From NCBI GenBank assembly GCA_964518995.1, contig CAZFJU010000089.1, positions 1-15,941 on the forward strand: a DNA stretch of 15,941 nucleotides, in the 5' to 3' direction. Below are positions 7,015-14,345 of the stretch, in pieces. The number at the start of each line of letters is the position of its first letter. Position 1 is the first letter of the stretch. Position numbers and translations under genes: made by a program. This DNA is from ZC4RG20 sp964518995. Lineage in GTDB: Bacteria > Pseudomonadota > Gammaproteobacteria > Steroidobacterales > Rariloculaceae. The notes under the pieces are model-generated. The model searched no databases. It worked only from the letters and a program-made list of their open reading frames with translations, and had not been told where the DNA came from.

Positions 7015-8295
7015 ATGACGTCGACGATTTCCCCCGTGCGGGGCATGAACGACGTTCTGCCCGAGGACGAGCTGCTTTGGGAGCGGCTCGAAAGCGCGGC
7101 AGGCGCGTTGTTCAAGGCCTATGACTATCGCCGTATCCGTATTCCGGTTCTCGAGAAAACCGAGCTGTTCCGCCGGTCGATCGGCGAGACGACGGATATC
7201 GTCGAGAAGGAGATGTATACCTTCGAGGACCGCGGCGGCGACAGCCTGACGCTGCGTCCGGAAGCGACCGCAGGCATCGTTCGAGCCTGCATGACGCACG
7301 GTCTGCTGCACAATCGGCAGCAAAAGCTCTGGTGCGCGGGCCCGATGTTTCGGCGCGAAAAGCCGCAGAAGGGGCGGTATCGGCAGTTTCATCAGCTCAG
7401 CGTCGAGGCGCTCGGGTTCGCCGAGCACGAGATCGATGCGGAGCTGATTCTCATGTCGGCCCGGCTCTGGCGCGCGCTCGGCGTGCGGCACGCGTCGCTC
7501 CAGCTGAACTCGATCGGCACGCCGGAGTCGCGCGCCGGATACCGCGACGTGCTCGTGGAATATTTCTCGGCGCACCGGGAGCAGCTCGATGCGGATAGCC
7601 TGCGCCGGCTCGACCGCAATCCGATGCGCATTCTCGATAGCAAGAACCCGGAGCTCGCGGAACTCATCGCCGCAGCGCCGGTCATCACGGAATATCTCGA
7701 CGCAGATTCGCGCGCGCACTTCGAGGGCGTGCAGCAACTGCTGCGCGATGCGGGAATTTCTTTCGAGATCAATCCGAGGCTGGTTCGCGGGCTCGATTAC
7801 TACACGCGAACGGTCTTCGAGTGGGTGACGGATCGGCTCGGGTCGCAAAGCGCGATCTGCGCCGGCGGCCGCTACGACGGGCTCGTCGCGCAGCTCGGCG
7901 GGCGCGAGACGCCGGCGGTCGGCTGGGCGCTTGGGGTCGAGCGCGTCATCGAGCTGTTGCGGCTGGAGGACACGGCACTCGGCGCCGCGGCGCCGGACGT
8001 CTTTATCGTCAGCGCAGGCGAAGCCGCGCGACGGGCAGGTTTTGCCGCCGCCGAGGCGATTCGCGACGCGGCGGCCGGGTTGTCCGTGTCGATCGGCGCG
8101 CCGGGCGCGGGGTTCAAGGCGCAGATGCGGCGTGCGGACAAAAGTGGCGCCCGCTTCGCGGTGATCATCGGCGAGGACGAGGCCGCAAGCGGTCGTTTCG
8201 GCCTGAAATCACTGCGCACAGACGAGCCGCAGCGTTCGTTACCGCTGGACGAGCTGATACGACAGTTGTCTTCGGACGCGATCAGGCGAGAATAG
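7015..8295 (+). CDS. hisS: histidyl-tRNA synthetase
   Basis: A 426-residue class II aminoacyl-tRNA synthetase, near the E. coli length (424). Visible: VRGMNDVLP at 8-16, class II motif 1 region around residues 40-65, TLRPEATAGIVRA at 79-91, motif 2 FRREKPQKGRYRQFHQ at 112-127, the histidine-binding LVRGLDYYTRTVFEW at 256-270, GGRYDGL at 284-290 and motif 3 AVGWALGVERVIELL at 301-315. The C-terminal domain (about 325-426) is the anticodon-binding fold. AGGAA precedes the ATG by four bases. It charges tRNA-His with histidine in the cytoplasm. Spacing of 6 bp to rodZ suggests one transcript. The 64 bp to yfgM hold only that gene's ribosome-binding site. Confidence 0.97.
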   Translation: MTSTISPVRGMNDVLPEDELLWERLESAAGALFKAYDYRRIRIPVLEKTELFRRSIGETTDIVEKEMYTFEDRGGDSLTLRPEATAGIVRACMTHGLLHNRQQKLWCAGPMFRREKPQKGRYRQFHQLSVEALGFAEHEIDAELILMSARLWRALGVRHASLQLNSIGTPESRAGYRDVLVEYFSAHREQLDADSLRRLDRNPMRILDSKNPELAELIAAAPVITEYLDADSRAHFEGVQQLLRDAGISFEINPRLVRGLDYYTRTVFEWVTDRLGSQSAICAGGRYDGLVAQLGGRETPAVGWALGVERVIELLRLEDTALGAAAPDVFIVSAGEAARRAGFAAAEAIRDAAAGLSVSIGAPGAGFKAQMRRADKSGARFAVIIGEDEAASGRFGLKSLRTDEPQRSLPLDELIRQLSSDAIRRE

Positions 8296-8359
8296 GCGCG
8301 CCCGGGAGGCTGCCTCGTCGATCCGGTCTTCACACCGCCAGCACTCCATCGGAGGGAAC

Positions 8360-9013
8360 GTGGACGAATTTCTGTCGGAACGGGAACAACTACAGCGCAT
8401 CCGGGATTGGTGGCGCGAGAACGGCTGGTATCTGTTGGCTGGCGCAGCGCTCGGTGTGGTGGCGTTGTTCGGCTTTAACCAGTACCGCGGCTATACGGAG
8501 GCGCGCGCCGAGGTCGCGGCATCACTCTATCTCGACATGCAGGATGTCATCGAGGACAACGATCAGGTCGCGGCCGAAGCGATCCTCGTTGAGCTGCGTG
8601 AAGAGCACGCGAGCAGCCCGTACGCTGATCAGGCGGGTCTGCTGATGGCCGGTGTATTGTTCTCGACGCAGCCGGCGCGTGCGGCCGACGAGCTGCGCTT
8701 CGTCATGGAGAATACCCAAGACAGCGATCTCAGCCGGATCGCCCGGCTGCGGCTGGCCCGTCTGATGATTTATCAGGACGAGCCCGCGCAGGCGCTGGAG
8801 CTGCTGAATATCGCCAACCTCGGGCCGTTCACGGCGCAGTACAGCGAGATCAGGGGCGATGCCCACTACTCGCTCGGGAATAACGATGCGGCCCGCGACG
8901 CGTACGAGGAAGCGCTGCTCTCGGTCGGCGCGGAATGGGTGAATCGCACCTTTATCGAGATGAAGCTCGATTCGCTCGAGGTCACGACCGCCGACGAGGA
9001 GACCGGCACGTGA
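8360..9013 (+). CDS. yfgM: YfgM family membrane-anchored TPR ancillary chaperone
   Basis: A 217-residue protein with a short cytoplasmic N-terminus containing WWRENGW (17-23), one membrane helix at about 22-40, and a periplasmic tetratricopeptide-like domain (about 45-205). YfgM associates with the SecYEG translocon and the chaperone PpiD and helps outer-membrane protein biogenesis. The start is GTG at 8360, with a strong Shine-Dalgarno GGAGGGA at 8351-8357. It lies directly before bamB, the usual order, and its TGA overlaps the bamB GTG by 4 bp, implying translational coupling of two proteins that act on the same periplasmic pathway. Confidence 0.9.
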   Translation: MDEFLSEREQLQRIRDWWRENGWYLLAGAALGVVALFGFNQYRGYTEARAEVAASLYLDMQDVIEDNDQVAAEAILVELREEHASSPYADQAGLLMAGVLFSTQPARAADELRFVMENTQDSDLSRIARLRLARLMIYQDEPAQALELLNIANLGPFTAQYSEIRGDAHYSLGNNDAARDAYEEALLSVGAEWVNRTFIEMKLDSLEVTTADEETGT

Positions 9014-10179
9014 CGATCGCGCGCGCGCTCGGCGTCGCTGCGGCCGTGCTCGCCGCCGGCGGCTGCTCGCTGTTCGGCGGCGACAAATCGACGGCCGAGC
9101 CGCCGGCGGAGCTGCAGCCGCTCGAACAGACGCTCGACGTGCAGCAGCTGTGGAGCACGCGGGTGGGCCGCGGCAGCGAGGGTCTGCGTCTAGGTCTGCT
9201 GCCGAGCACCGACGGGGTGAACGTCTATGCCGGAGCGCATGACGGCCGCGTTGCCGCGCTCGATGCCGCCACGGGGCGCCCGGTGTGGTCGGTCAGGACC
9301 GACTTGCCGCTGTCGGCCGGCCCCGGCTACGGCAACGGCGCAGTCGCCTTCGGCACGACGGACGGCCGCCTGCTGCTGCTCGATGCGGAAACCGGCGAGG
9401 AGCGGTGGCGCGTGCCGGTCGGTAGCGAAGTGCTCGCATCGCCTGCGATCAGCGGCAACACGATCGCGCTGCGTTCCACCGACGGGCGGTTGCGCGGCTT
9501 TGCATTGGCGAACGGCCGCGAGCTGTGGGCCGTCGAGCAGACTCAGCCGCCGTTGATCGTCCGCGGCGACACGCGGCCGGTGATTGCCGGGCAAACGGTC
9601 GTCGCAGGGTTCGACAATGGCCGCATCGGCGCGTACCGGCTCACGTCGGGCGAGCCGATCTGGGAGCTGCCGATCGGCTCGCCGGCGGGTCGCACCGAGC
9701 TCGATCGGCTCGTCGACATCGGCGGGGATATGCAAGTCATCGGCAGCGACGTCTACGCCGTGGGCTACCAGGGCCGGGCGGTGGGCGTCGATTTGAACAG
9801 CGGTTTCGTCCTCTGGCAGCAGGAGATGTCGTCGCTTGCCGGGCTCGGCGCCGACGCGACCCGCATCTATGTGACCAACGACGTGGGTTATGTGGTCGCG
9901 CTGTCGCGCCAGAATGGCGCTGCGCAGTGGACGCAGGACGCGTTGCGACTCCGGGATGTCACTGCGCCGGTGCGCTTTATGAACACCGTCGTGGTCGGTG
10001 ATCTCGAAGGTTATCTGCACTTCATGGATGTCGATGACGGGCGGTTCGTCGCGCGTGTGCGTGCGTCCTCGGCGGCGATTCCGGAGACCCCGATCATCGT
10101 CGGTCGCAATATCGTCGTGCAGGCGGAGGACGGCCGAGTGGTGTCCTTCGGCATCATCGAGGAAGAGGAGGAGGGCTGA
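9010..10179 (+). CDS. bamB: outer-membrane protein assembly lipoprotein BamB
   Basis: Starting at the GTG that overlaps the yfgM stop (GTGA, 9010-9013) the product has 389 residues (E. coli 392). It opens with a lipoprotein signal peptide and Cys19 in LAAGGCS; the -3 residue is Ala rather than the usual Leu, a tolerated variant. The rest is an eight-bladed PQQ-type beta-propeller. Blade signatures include DGRVAALDAATGRPVW (78-93), DGRLLLLDAETGEERW (118-133), DGRLRGFALANGRELW (158-173), NGRIGAYRLTSGEPIW (203-218) and DGRVVSFG (374-381). BamB binds BamA and supports beta-barrel insertion at the outer membrane. An in-frame extension upstream to 8935 exists but lacks the signal peptide at its start. 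Confidence 0.95.
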   Translation: MTIARALGVAAAVLAAGGCSLFGGDKSTAEPPAELQPLEQTLDVQQLWSTRVGRGSEGLRLGLLPSTDGVNVYAGAHDGRVAALDAATGRPVWSVRTDLPLSAGPGYGNGAVAFGTTDGRLLLLDAETGEERWRVPVGSEVLASPAISGNTIALRSTDGRLRGFALANGRELWAVEQTQPPLIVRGDTRPVIAGQTVVAGFDNGRIGAYRLTSGEPIWELPIGSPAGRTELDRLVDIGGDMQVIGSDVYAVGYQGRAVGVDLNSGFVLWQQEMSSLAGLGADATRIYVTNDVGYVVALSRQNGAAQWTQDALRLRDVTAPVRFMNTVVVGDLEGYLHFMDVDDGRFVARVRASSAAIPETPIIVGRNIVVQAEDGRVVSFGIIEEEEEG

Positions 10180-10195
10180 CGACCGAGACGAAGAG

Positions 10196-10214
10196 GAGGC
10201 GGAGTCTCCGCCTC
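10196..10214 (+). other. perfect hairpin between bamB and der
   Basis: GAGGCGGA (10196-10203), loop GTC, TCCGCCTC (10207-10214): an 8-bp perfect stem with a 3-base loop in the 64-bp bamB-der gap. No T-run follows, so it is not a standard intrinsic terminator. It could attenuate, pause or protect the mRNA 3' end of bamB; der has no visible Shine-Dalgarno after it. Structure is seen; role is inference. Confidence 0.55.
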
Positions 10215-10243
10215 GTCCGCAATCTTTATCGACAACCGTAACG

Positions 10244-11629
10244 ATGCTTCCCGCCGTCGCTTTGATCGGCCGGCCCAACGTCGGCAAGTCCACGCTGTTC
10301 AATCGGCTGACGCGCTCCCGCGCCGCGCTGGTCGCCGACCATCCCGGGTTGACGCGCGATCGCCGCTATGGCTACGCCCGGCTCGACGGCCGGCCGTACC
10401 TCGTCATCGACACCGGCGGGCTCGGAGTGGGAGACGGCCTCGAGCTGCTCGTGGAGAAACAGGCCGACGCGGCGCTCGAGCAGGCTGATGCGGTGATTCT
10501 CGTCGTCGATCACCGGGACGGCATCACCGCCGAGGACGAGCGCATCGCCGAGCGGCTGCGGCGCTCCGGCAAGCCGATCACGGTGGCTGTGAACAAGGCG
10601 GAAGGGGTCGAGTTCTCTCTCGCCGGCGCCGATTTCTTTCGGCTCGGCTTAGGCACGCCGTATGCGATCGCCGCCTTGCATGGTCATGGCGTCGACGCGC
10701 TGATGGAAACCGTGCTGGCGCCGTTCGAAGCCACCGCCGCGGAGGAGGTCGAGGCCGCGGAGGAGGGGCCGAAGCTTGCCGTGATCGGCCGGCCGAACGT
10801 CGGTAAGTCAACGCTGATCAATCGGCTGATCGGCTCCGAGCGTCTGGTTACGTCGGACGTGCCCGGCACGACTCGCGACAGCATCGTCGTGCCGTGCGAG
10901 CGCGAGGGACGCCGTTTCGCGCTGATCGATACTGCCGGGATCCGGCGCCGCGCGCGCGTCACCGAGACCGTCGAGAAGTTCAGCATCGTGCAAAGCCTGA
11001 AGGCGATCGAGGACGCCGGTGTCGTCATCGCGCTGCTTGACGCGCGGGACGGCGTCACCGATCAGGATTTGCACCTGATCGGGCTCGCTGTCGAGCGTGG
11101 CCGTGCGCTGGTCATCGGCATCAACAAATGGGATGGCTTGCCGCAGGCCGCGCGCGAGCGGGTGCAGGCGGAGGCCGAGCGCAAGCTCGACTTCGTCGCG
11201 TATGCGCGCCGTCATCAATTATCTGCGCTCCACGGCAGCGGCATCGCGGAGCTGATCCGCTCGGCGCTCGCTGCCTATGACGCGGCCGGCGCGGATTTGC
11301 CGACGCCGCGCCTGACCGAGCTTCTGCGCGACGCGACGAGCACGCATGCGCCGCCGATGGCGCGCGGGCGGCAGATCCGATTGCGATACGCCCATCAGGG
11401 CGGGCGCTACCCGCCGGTGATCGTCATTCACGGCACGCAGGCGGAGCGGACCCCAGATCATTACCGCCGCTACCTTGAGAACGCCTTCCGCAAGGCACTC
11501 AAGCTCGAAGGCACGCCGATCCGGATCGAGCTGCGCAGCGGCGAGAACCCGTTCGCCGGCCGGCGTAACGAGCTGACGCGTCGTCAAAAGGCGCGCCGCC
11601 GGCGCGTCGTGCGCCATTCGCGCAAGTAA
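10244..11629 (+). CDS. der: ribosome-biogenesis GTPase Der (EngA)
   Basis: A 461-residue double-GTPase needed for 50S subunit maturation. Two G domains are visible. The first has the P-loop GRPNVGKS at 9-16, DTGG at 56-59 and NKAE at 117-120 as G4. The second has GRPNVGKS at 182-189, PGTTRD at 207-212, DTAG at 229-232 and NKWD at 294-297. The C-terminal KH-like domain (about 350-440) and a basic tail rich in Arg and Lys (445-461) complete the fold. The ATG at 10244 aligns with the family start (MLPAVALIGRPN). No clear Shine-Dalgarno precedes it. The linker between the G domains is acidic (EEVEAAEEG). Position after bamB is the standard one. Confidence 0.96.
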   Translation: MLPAVALIGRPNVGKSTLFNRLTRSRAALVADHPGLTRDRRYGYARLDGRPYLVIDTGGLGVGDGLELLVEKQADAALEQADAVILVVDHRDGITAEDERIAERLRRSGKPITVAVNKAEGVEFSLAGADFFRLGLGTPYAIAALHGHGVDALMETVLAPFEATAAEEVEAAEEGPKLAVIGRPNVGKSTLINRLIGSERLVTSDVPGTTRDSIVVPCEREGRRFALIDTAGIRRRARVTETVEKFSIVQSLKAIEDAGVVIALLDARDGVTDQDLHLIGLAVERGRALVIGINKWDGLPQAARERVQAEAERKLDFVAYARRHQLSALHGSGIAELIRSALAAYDAAGADLPTPRLTELLRDATSTHAPPMARGRQIRLRYAHQGGRYPPVIVIHGTQAERTPDHYRRYLENAFRKALKLEGTPIRIELRSGENPFAGRRNELTRRQKARRRRVVRHSRK

Positions 11630-11630
11630 C

Positions 11631-11660
11631 GCGGCGCCGCGCGACCGTGCGTTCGCGCAC
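11631..11660 (+). other. palindrome and UUCG-loop hairpin after der
   Basis: Directly after the der stop is the 10-bp palindrome GCGGCGCCGC (11631-11640), then a stem GTGCG (11647-11651), loop TTCG and CGCAC (11656-11660). No T-tract follows. This may be a weak transcript end or RNA-stability element for the preceding operon. The tetraloop is closed by G-C rather than the especially stable C-G. Low certainty as a terminator. Confidence 0.35.
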
Positions 11661-11667
11661 TAATGTC

Positions 11668-11687
11668 ATAACGAGAAGTTACGTTAT
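11668..11687 (+). promoter_or_regulatory. inverted repeat, candidate operator upstream of metX
   Basis: ATAACG (11668-11673), an 8-base spacer and CGTTAT (11682-11687) form a perfect 6+8+6 dyad in an AT-rich patch of an otherwise GC-rich 119-bp leader. TTATAC (11684-11689), a possible -10, overlaps the right arm, so a bound dimer could block transcription. It does not match the MetJ box consensus AGACGTCT as I know it. The regulator is unknown. Confidence 0.4.
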
Positions 11688-11748
11688 ACCCGATCAGGCG
11701 GTCTTACACTCCCGCTCCACAGACTGCGCTTTCCTGGGAGAAACCGCT

Positions 11749-12846
11749 TTGGCCAAAGCACGCCGTCACTTCACCGTGCCGGGCGAGTTTCCGATGTACC
11801 GCGGCGGCAGCTTGCTGCGGCCGACGATCGCCTATGAAACGTGGGGGGAGCTCGATGCAGCCGGTAGCAACGCCGTCCTGATTTTCACCGGCATGTCGCC
11901 GTCGGCCCATGCCGCATCGAGCGAGATCGATACGACACCGGGCTGGTGGGAGGAAATCATCGGCCCAGGTCGCCCGATCGATACGCATCGATACTTCGTC
12001 ATCTGCGTGAATTCGCTCGGCAGCTGTTTCGGCTCGACCGGGCCCGCATCGACCGATCCGCGCACCGGCGAAATTTATCGGCTTGCCTTCCCGGTATTGT
12101 CGCTCGAGGACGTCGCACGGGGCGGCTACGAGCTCTTGAAGCACCTTGGCATCGACCGGCTCCGCGCGCTGGTCGGGCCGTCGATGGGCGGGATGACGTC
12201 GCTTGCATTCGAGCTGCAGTTTCCCGGCGTTTCCGAGGGTTTGCTGCTGATGTCCACGGGCTCCCGCGCGCTGCCGTTCTCGATCGCGCTACGGTCGCTG
12301 CAGCGCGAGATGATCCGTCGCGACCAGAACTTCCTGGACGGCCACTACACGCGGGATGCGATGCCGCTGACGGGCATGCGGCTCGCGCGCAAGCTCGGCA
12401 TGATCACGTACCGCTCGGCTGAGGAGTGGCGGCTGCGATTCGGCCGAGAGCGCGTGTCGGCCTCCGTCGAGCCGTTGAATGGGGATTCGTTCGGGATCGT
12501 GTTCGAGGTGGAATCCTATCTGGACCATCACGCGAACAAATTCACCGGGCAGTTCGACCCCAATTGCTATTTGTACCTGTCGCGCGCCAGCGATCTCTTC
12601 GACGTCGCAGACCATGGCGGCACGGTGATGGCGGGGCTGAAACGCATCGAAGCCAAGCGCTCGATGATCATCGGCGTGAAAACCGATTTTCTGTTTCCGA
12701 TCGATCAGCAGCGCGAGCTTGCAGAGGGCTTGGCCGGCGGCGGTCGGGAGGTCGAGTTCGCGGAGCTGTCGTCCCTGCAGGGGCACGACTCGTTCCTGGT
12801 CGACATGGACAGCTACCGGCCGCTGATTGCGCGGTTCTTCGCCTGA
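11749..12846 (+). CDS. metX: MetX-family acyltransferase, probable serine O-succinyltransferase
   Basis: A 365-residue alpha/beta-hydrolase-fold acyltransferase. The nucleophile is Ser145 in GPSMGGM; the rest of the triad is Asp313 (VKTDFLFP) and His346 (LQGHDSFL). VNSLGSCFGSTGPAS at 88-102 forms the oxyanion and tunnel region. By residue pattern (ALPFSIALRSLQRE, GMRLARKLGMITYRS, FDPNCYLYLSRA) it is closest to the Xanthomonas MetX type, which is known to be a serine O-succinyltransferase feeding cysteine synthesis rather than a homoserine O-acetyltransferase; substrate here is inferred, not shown. The TTG at 11749 is preferred: GGGAG (11736-11740) lies eight bases upstream and the family N-terminus starts there; a GTG at 11647 would add 34 unlikely residues. 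It ends 4 bp from the convergent xseA stop. Confidence 0.87.
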   Translation: MAKARRHFTVPGEFPMYRGGSLLRPTIAYETWGELDAAGSNAVLIFTGMSPSAHAASSEIDTTPGWWEEIIGPGRPIDTHRYFVICVNSLGSCFGSTGPASTDPRTGEIYRLAFPVLSLEDVARGGYELLKHLGIDRLRALVGPSMGGMTSLAFELQFPGVSEGLLLMSTGSRALPFSIALRSLQREMIRRDQNFLDGHYTRDAMPLTGMRLARKLGMITYRSAEEWRLRFGRERVSASVEPLNGDSFGIVFEVESYLDHHANKFTGQFDPNCYLYLSRASDLFDVADHGGTVMAGLKRIEAKRSMIIGVKTDFLFPIDQQRELAEGLAGGGREVEFAELSSLQGHDSFLVDMDSYRPLIARFFA

Positions 12847-12850
12847 GCCG

Positions 12851-14233
12851 TCAGTCCTCGGCAGACGGCGAGCTTTTATTTACCGTCGCCGTGAGGCGGC
12901 CGGCCGCGAGTCGGACCGAGATTCCGGCGCCCGGCGGCGCCGCGCTGCTGTCCGTTACGATGTAGCCGTCGTCGACGCGCGCGACGATCGCATAGCCGCG
13001 GTCGAGTGTCGCGAGCGGACTCAGCGAGCGTAACGTTCGGTCAGTGACGGCGCGGCGATGCTCGAGCCGCTCGATGCGGCGGTGGATCGCCGTTTCGAGG
13101 CGCTCGGCGGCGAAGCGGCCGCGCTGCCTGGCTTGCGCGATGCGATGCCGCGGATTGTGCGCCGTGACGACCGCAGCGGAGCGCGCCAACCGGGCGCGCC
13201 GCTCATCGAGCTTGCGCCGCAGCGCGCGGCCCGCGCGTTCCTCGAGATCGTCGATGCGCTGCGCCTGCTGACGAAGCAACAGGCCGGGATGACAGCGATT
13301 CAGGCGGTGTGACAGTGCGGAAAGCCGCTGCGAATCGTGCTTGAGCCGGCGGGCGGCGCTTCGCTCGAGATGAGCGGCCGCGCGCACGAGGCGGTGACGC
13401 CATTCGGCGCAGTCCGGCACGGCCAGCTCGGCCGCTTGCGAAGGCGTCGGCGCGCGCAAGTCGGCGACGAAGTCAGCGATCGTGAAATCGGTCTCGTGAC
13501 CGACGCCGACGATGACCGGAATACGTACCGCGGCCACCGCGCGCGCGACGACCTCTTCGTTGAACGCCCACAGATCCTCGAGCGAGCCGCCGCCGCGCGT
13601 CAGGATCAGGACATCGCATTCAGCGCGCCGGTCGGCCAGCTCGAGCGTGCGCGCGATCTCGTGCGCCGCGTCGTTGCCTTGCACGCTCGTCGGATAGATG
13701 AGCACCGGTATGGTCGGGAAGCGCCGTTTCAGCGCTGTAAGCACATCGCGAATCGCGGCGCCGGTCGCGGACGTGACGACGCCGATGCGCTCCGGTACGC
13801 GCGGCAACGGCCGTTTGCGTTCGGGATCAAACAGGCCTTCGGCCTTCAGGCGCCGCTTGAGGGCCTCGAAGCGGCGCCGCAGCAGCCCTTCGCCGGCGTC
13901 TTCGACCTCGTCGACGACGAGCTGAAACTCACCGCGAGCCTCGTAAAAGCTGACGCGCGCGCGCACCACGACCTGTAGCCCGTTCGCGAGCGCAAAGTCG
14001 AGCGCGCGCGCCGACTGGCGGAACATCGCGCAGCGTACTTGCGCGTTCGCGTCCTTCAGCGACCAATACAGATGGCCCGACGAAGGCCGCGAAAGATTGG
14101 AAATCTCGCCCTCGACCCAGATCGACCCGAAGCTGCGCTCGATCAGCAGGCGGGCGTCACGGTTCAGCGCCGAGACCGTAAGGACTTGCCGGGGCTCGCC
14201 GAACGCGAGCTCGAAATTTTCGCCGCTCAGCAT
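12851..14233 (-). CDS. xseA: exodeoxyribonuclease VII large subunit
   Basis: On the minus strand, ATG at 14233-14231 gives 460 residues (E. coli 456). Residues about 15-115 form the N-terminal OB-fold DNA-binding domain (IWVEGEISNLSRPSSGHLYW, 38-57). The catalytic domain shows RIGVVTSATGAAIRDV (149-164), TRGGGSLEDLWAFNEE (212-227), VGVGHETDFTIADFVADLRA (242-261) and APTPSQAAEL (261-270). An Arg-rich coiled coil (about 275-405) and the C-terminal LDRGYAIV segment follow. With XseB it degrades single-stranded DNA from both ends. xseB is not in the window. It is divergent from guaB, as in E. coli. The upstream region lacks a Shine-Dalgarno; a further in-frame ATG at 14284 would add 17 atypical residues and is not preferred. 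Confidence 0.95.
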   Translation of the reverse strand: MLSGENFELAFGEPRQVLTVSALNRDARLLIERSFGSIWVEGEISNLSRPSSGHLYWSLKDANAQVRCAMFRQSARALDFALANGLQVVVRARVSFYEARGEFQLVVDEVEDAGEGLLRRRFEALKRRLKAEGLFDPERKRPLPRVPERIGVVTSATGAAIRDVLTALKRRFPTIPVLIYPTSVQGNDAAHEIARTLELADRRAECDVLILTRGGGSLEDLWAFNEEVVARAVAAVRIPVIVGVGHETDFTIADFVADLRAPTPSQAAELAVPDCAEWRHRLVRAAAHLERSAARRLKHDSQRLSALSHRLNRCHPGLLLRQQAQRIDDLEERAGRALRRKLDERRARLARSAAVVTAHNPRHRIAQARQRGRFAAERLETAIHRRIERLEHRRAVTDRTLRSLSPLATLDRGYAIVARVDDGYIVTDSSAAPPGAGISVRLAAGRLTATVNKSSPSAED

Positions 14234-14241
14234 GGGGCGCA

Positions 14242-14247
14242 AGTATA
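14242..14247 (-). promoter_or_regulatory. candidate -10 element for xseA
   Basis: The minus strand reads TATACT here, 5 of 6 to consensus, eight bases before the xseA ATG. Transcription would start within a few bases of the ATG, giving a leaderless mRNA. No recognisable -35 lies 16-18 bp upstream, so the call is weak. Confidence 0.35.
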
Positions 14248-14283
14248 CGGGAGCCGCGCACCGCCCGTCCGCGCACCCGGCCA

Positions 14284-14312
14284 TTTACCCCTCCTCGCCC
14301 GAGCATTAAACT
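14284..14312 (+). promoter_or_regulatory. candidate sigma-70 promoter for guaB
   Basis: TTTACC (14284-14289) and TAAACT (14307-14312) are separated by 17 bp; each matches 4 of 6 consensus bases. The expected start is near 14319, leaving a leader of about 27 bases with the guaB Shine-Dalgarno GGAG (14337-14340). The -10 hexamer is identical to that proposed before the iscU-like gene. No PurR-like palindrome was recognised. Confidence 0.45.
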
Positions 14313-14345
14313 GCCGGGCTCATCCACCACCCGGTTGGAGCTCAC

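Noticed and set aside
6430..7848. 472-codon open frame on the minus strand across rodZ and hisS
   Set aside because: Both plus-strand genes match well-known families along their full length; the antisense frame has an Arg/His/Ala-rich composition typical of the complement of high-GC codons and crosses a gene boundary.
9190..10302. 370-codon minus-strand frame across bamB and the der start
   Set aside because: It mirrors the repetitive propeller of BamB; Arg/Asp/His-rich and without a recognisable domain.
10592..10603. NKAE instead of NKxD in the first G domain of Der
   Set aside because: It looked like a changed guanine-specificity motif, but I recall NKAE at this site in other proteobacterial Der proteins, so it is probably an ordinary variant.
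11630..11748. SAM-sensing riboswitch upstream of metX
   Set aside because: I could not trace the conserved helices of a known SAM riboswitch class by eye; an Rfam scan would settle it.
13337..13978. 213-codon plus-strand frame inside xseA
   Set aside because: It lies opposite the catalytic domain of XseA and has shadow-like composition with no family resemblance.
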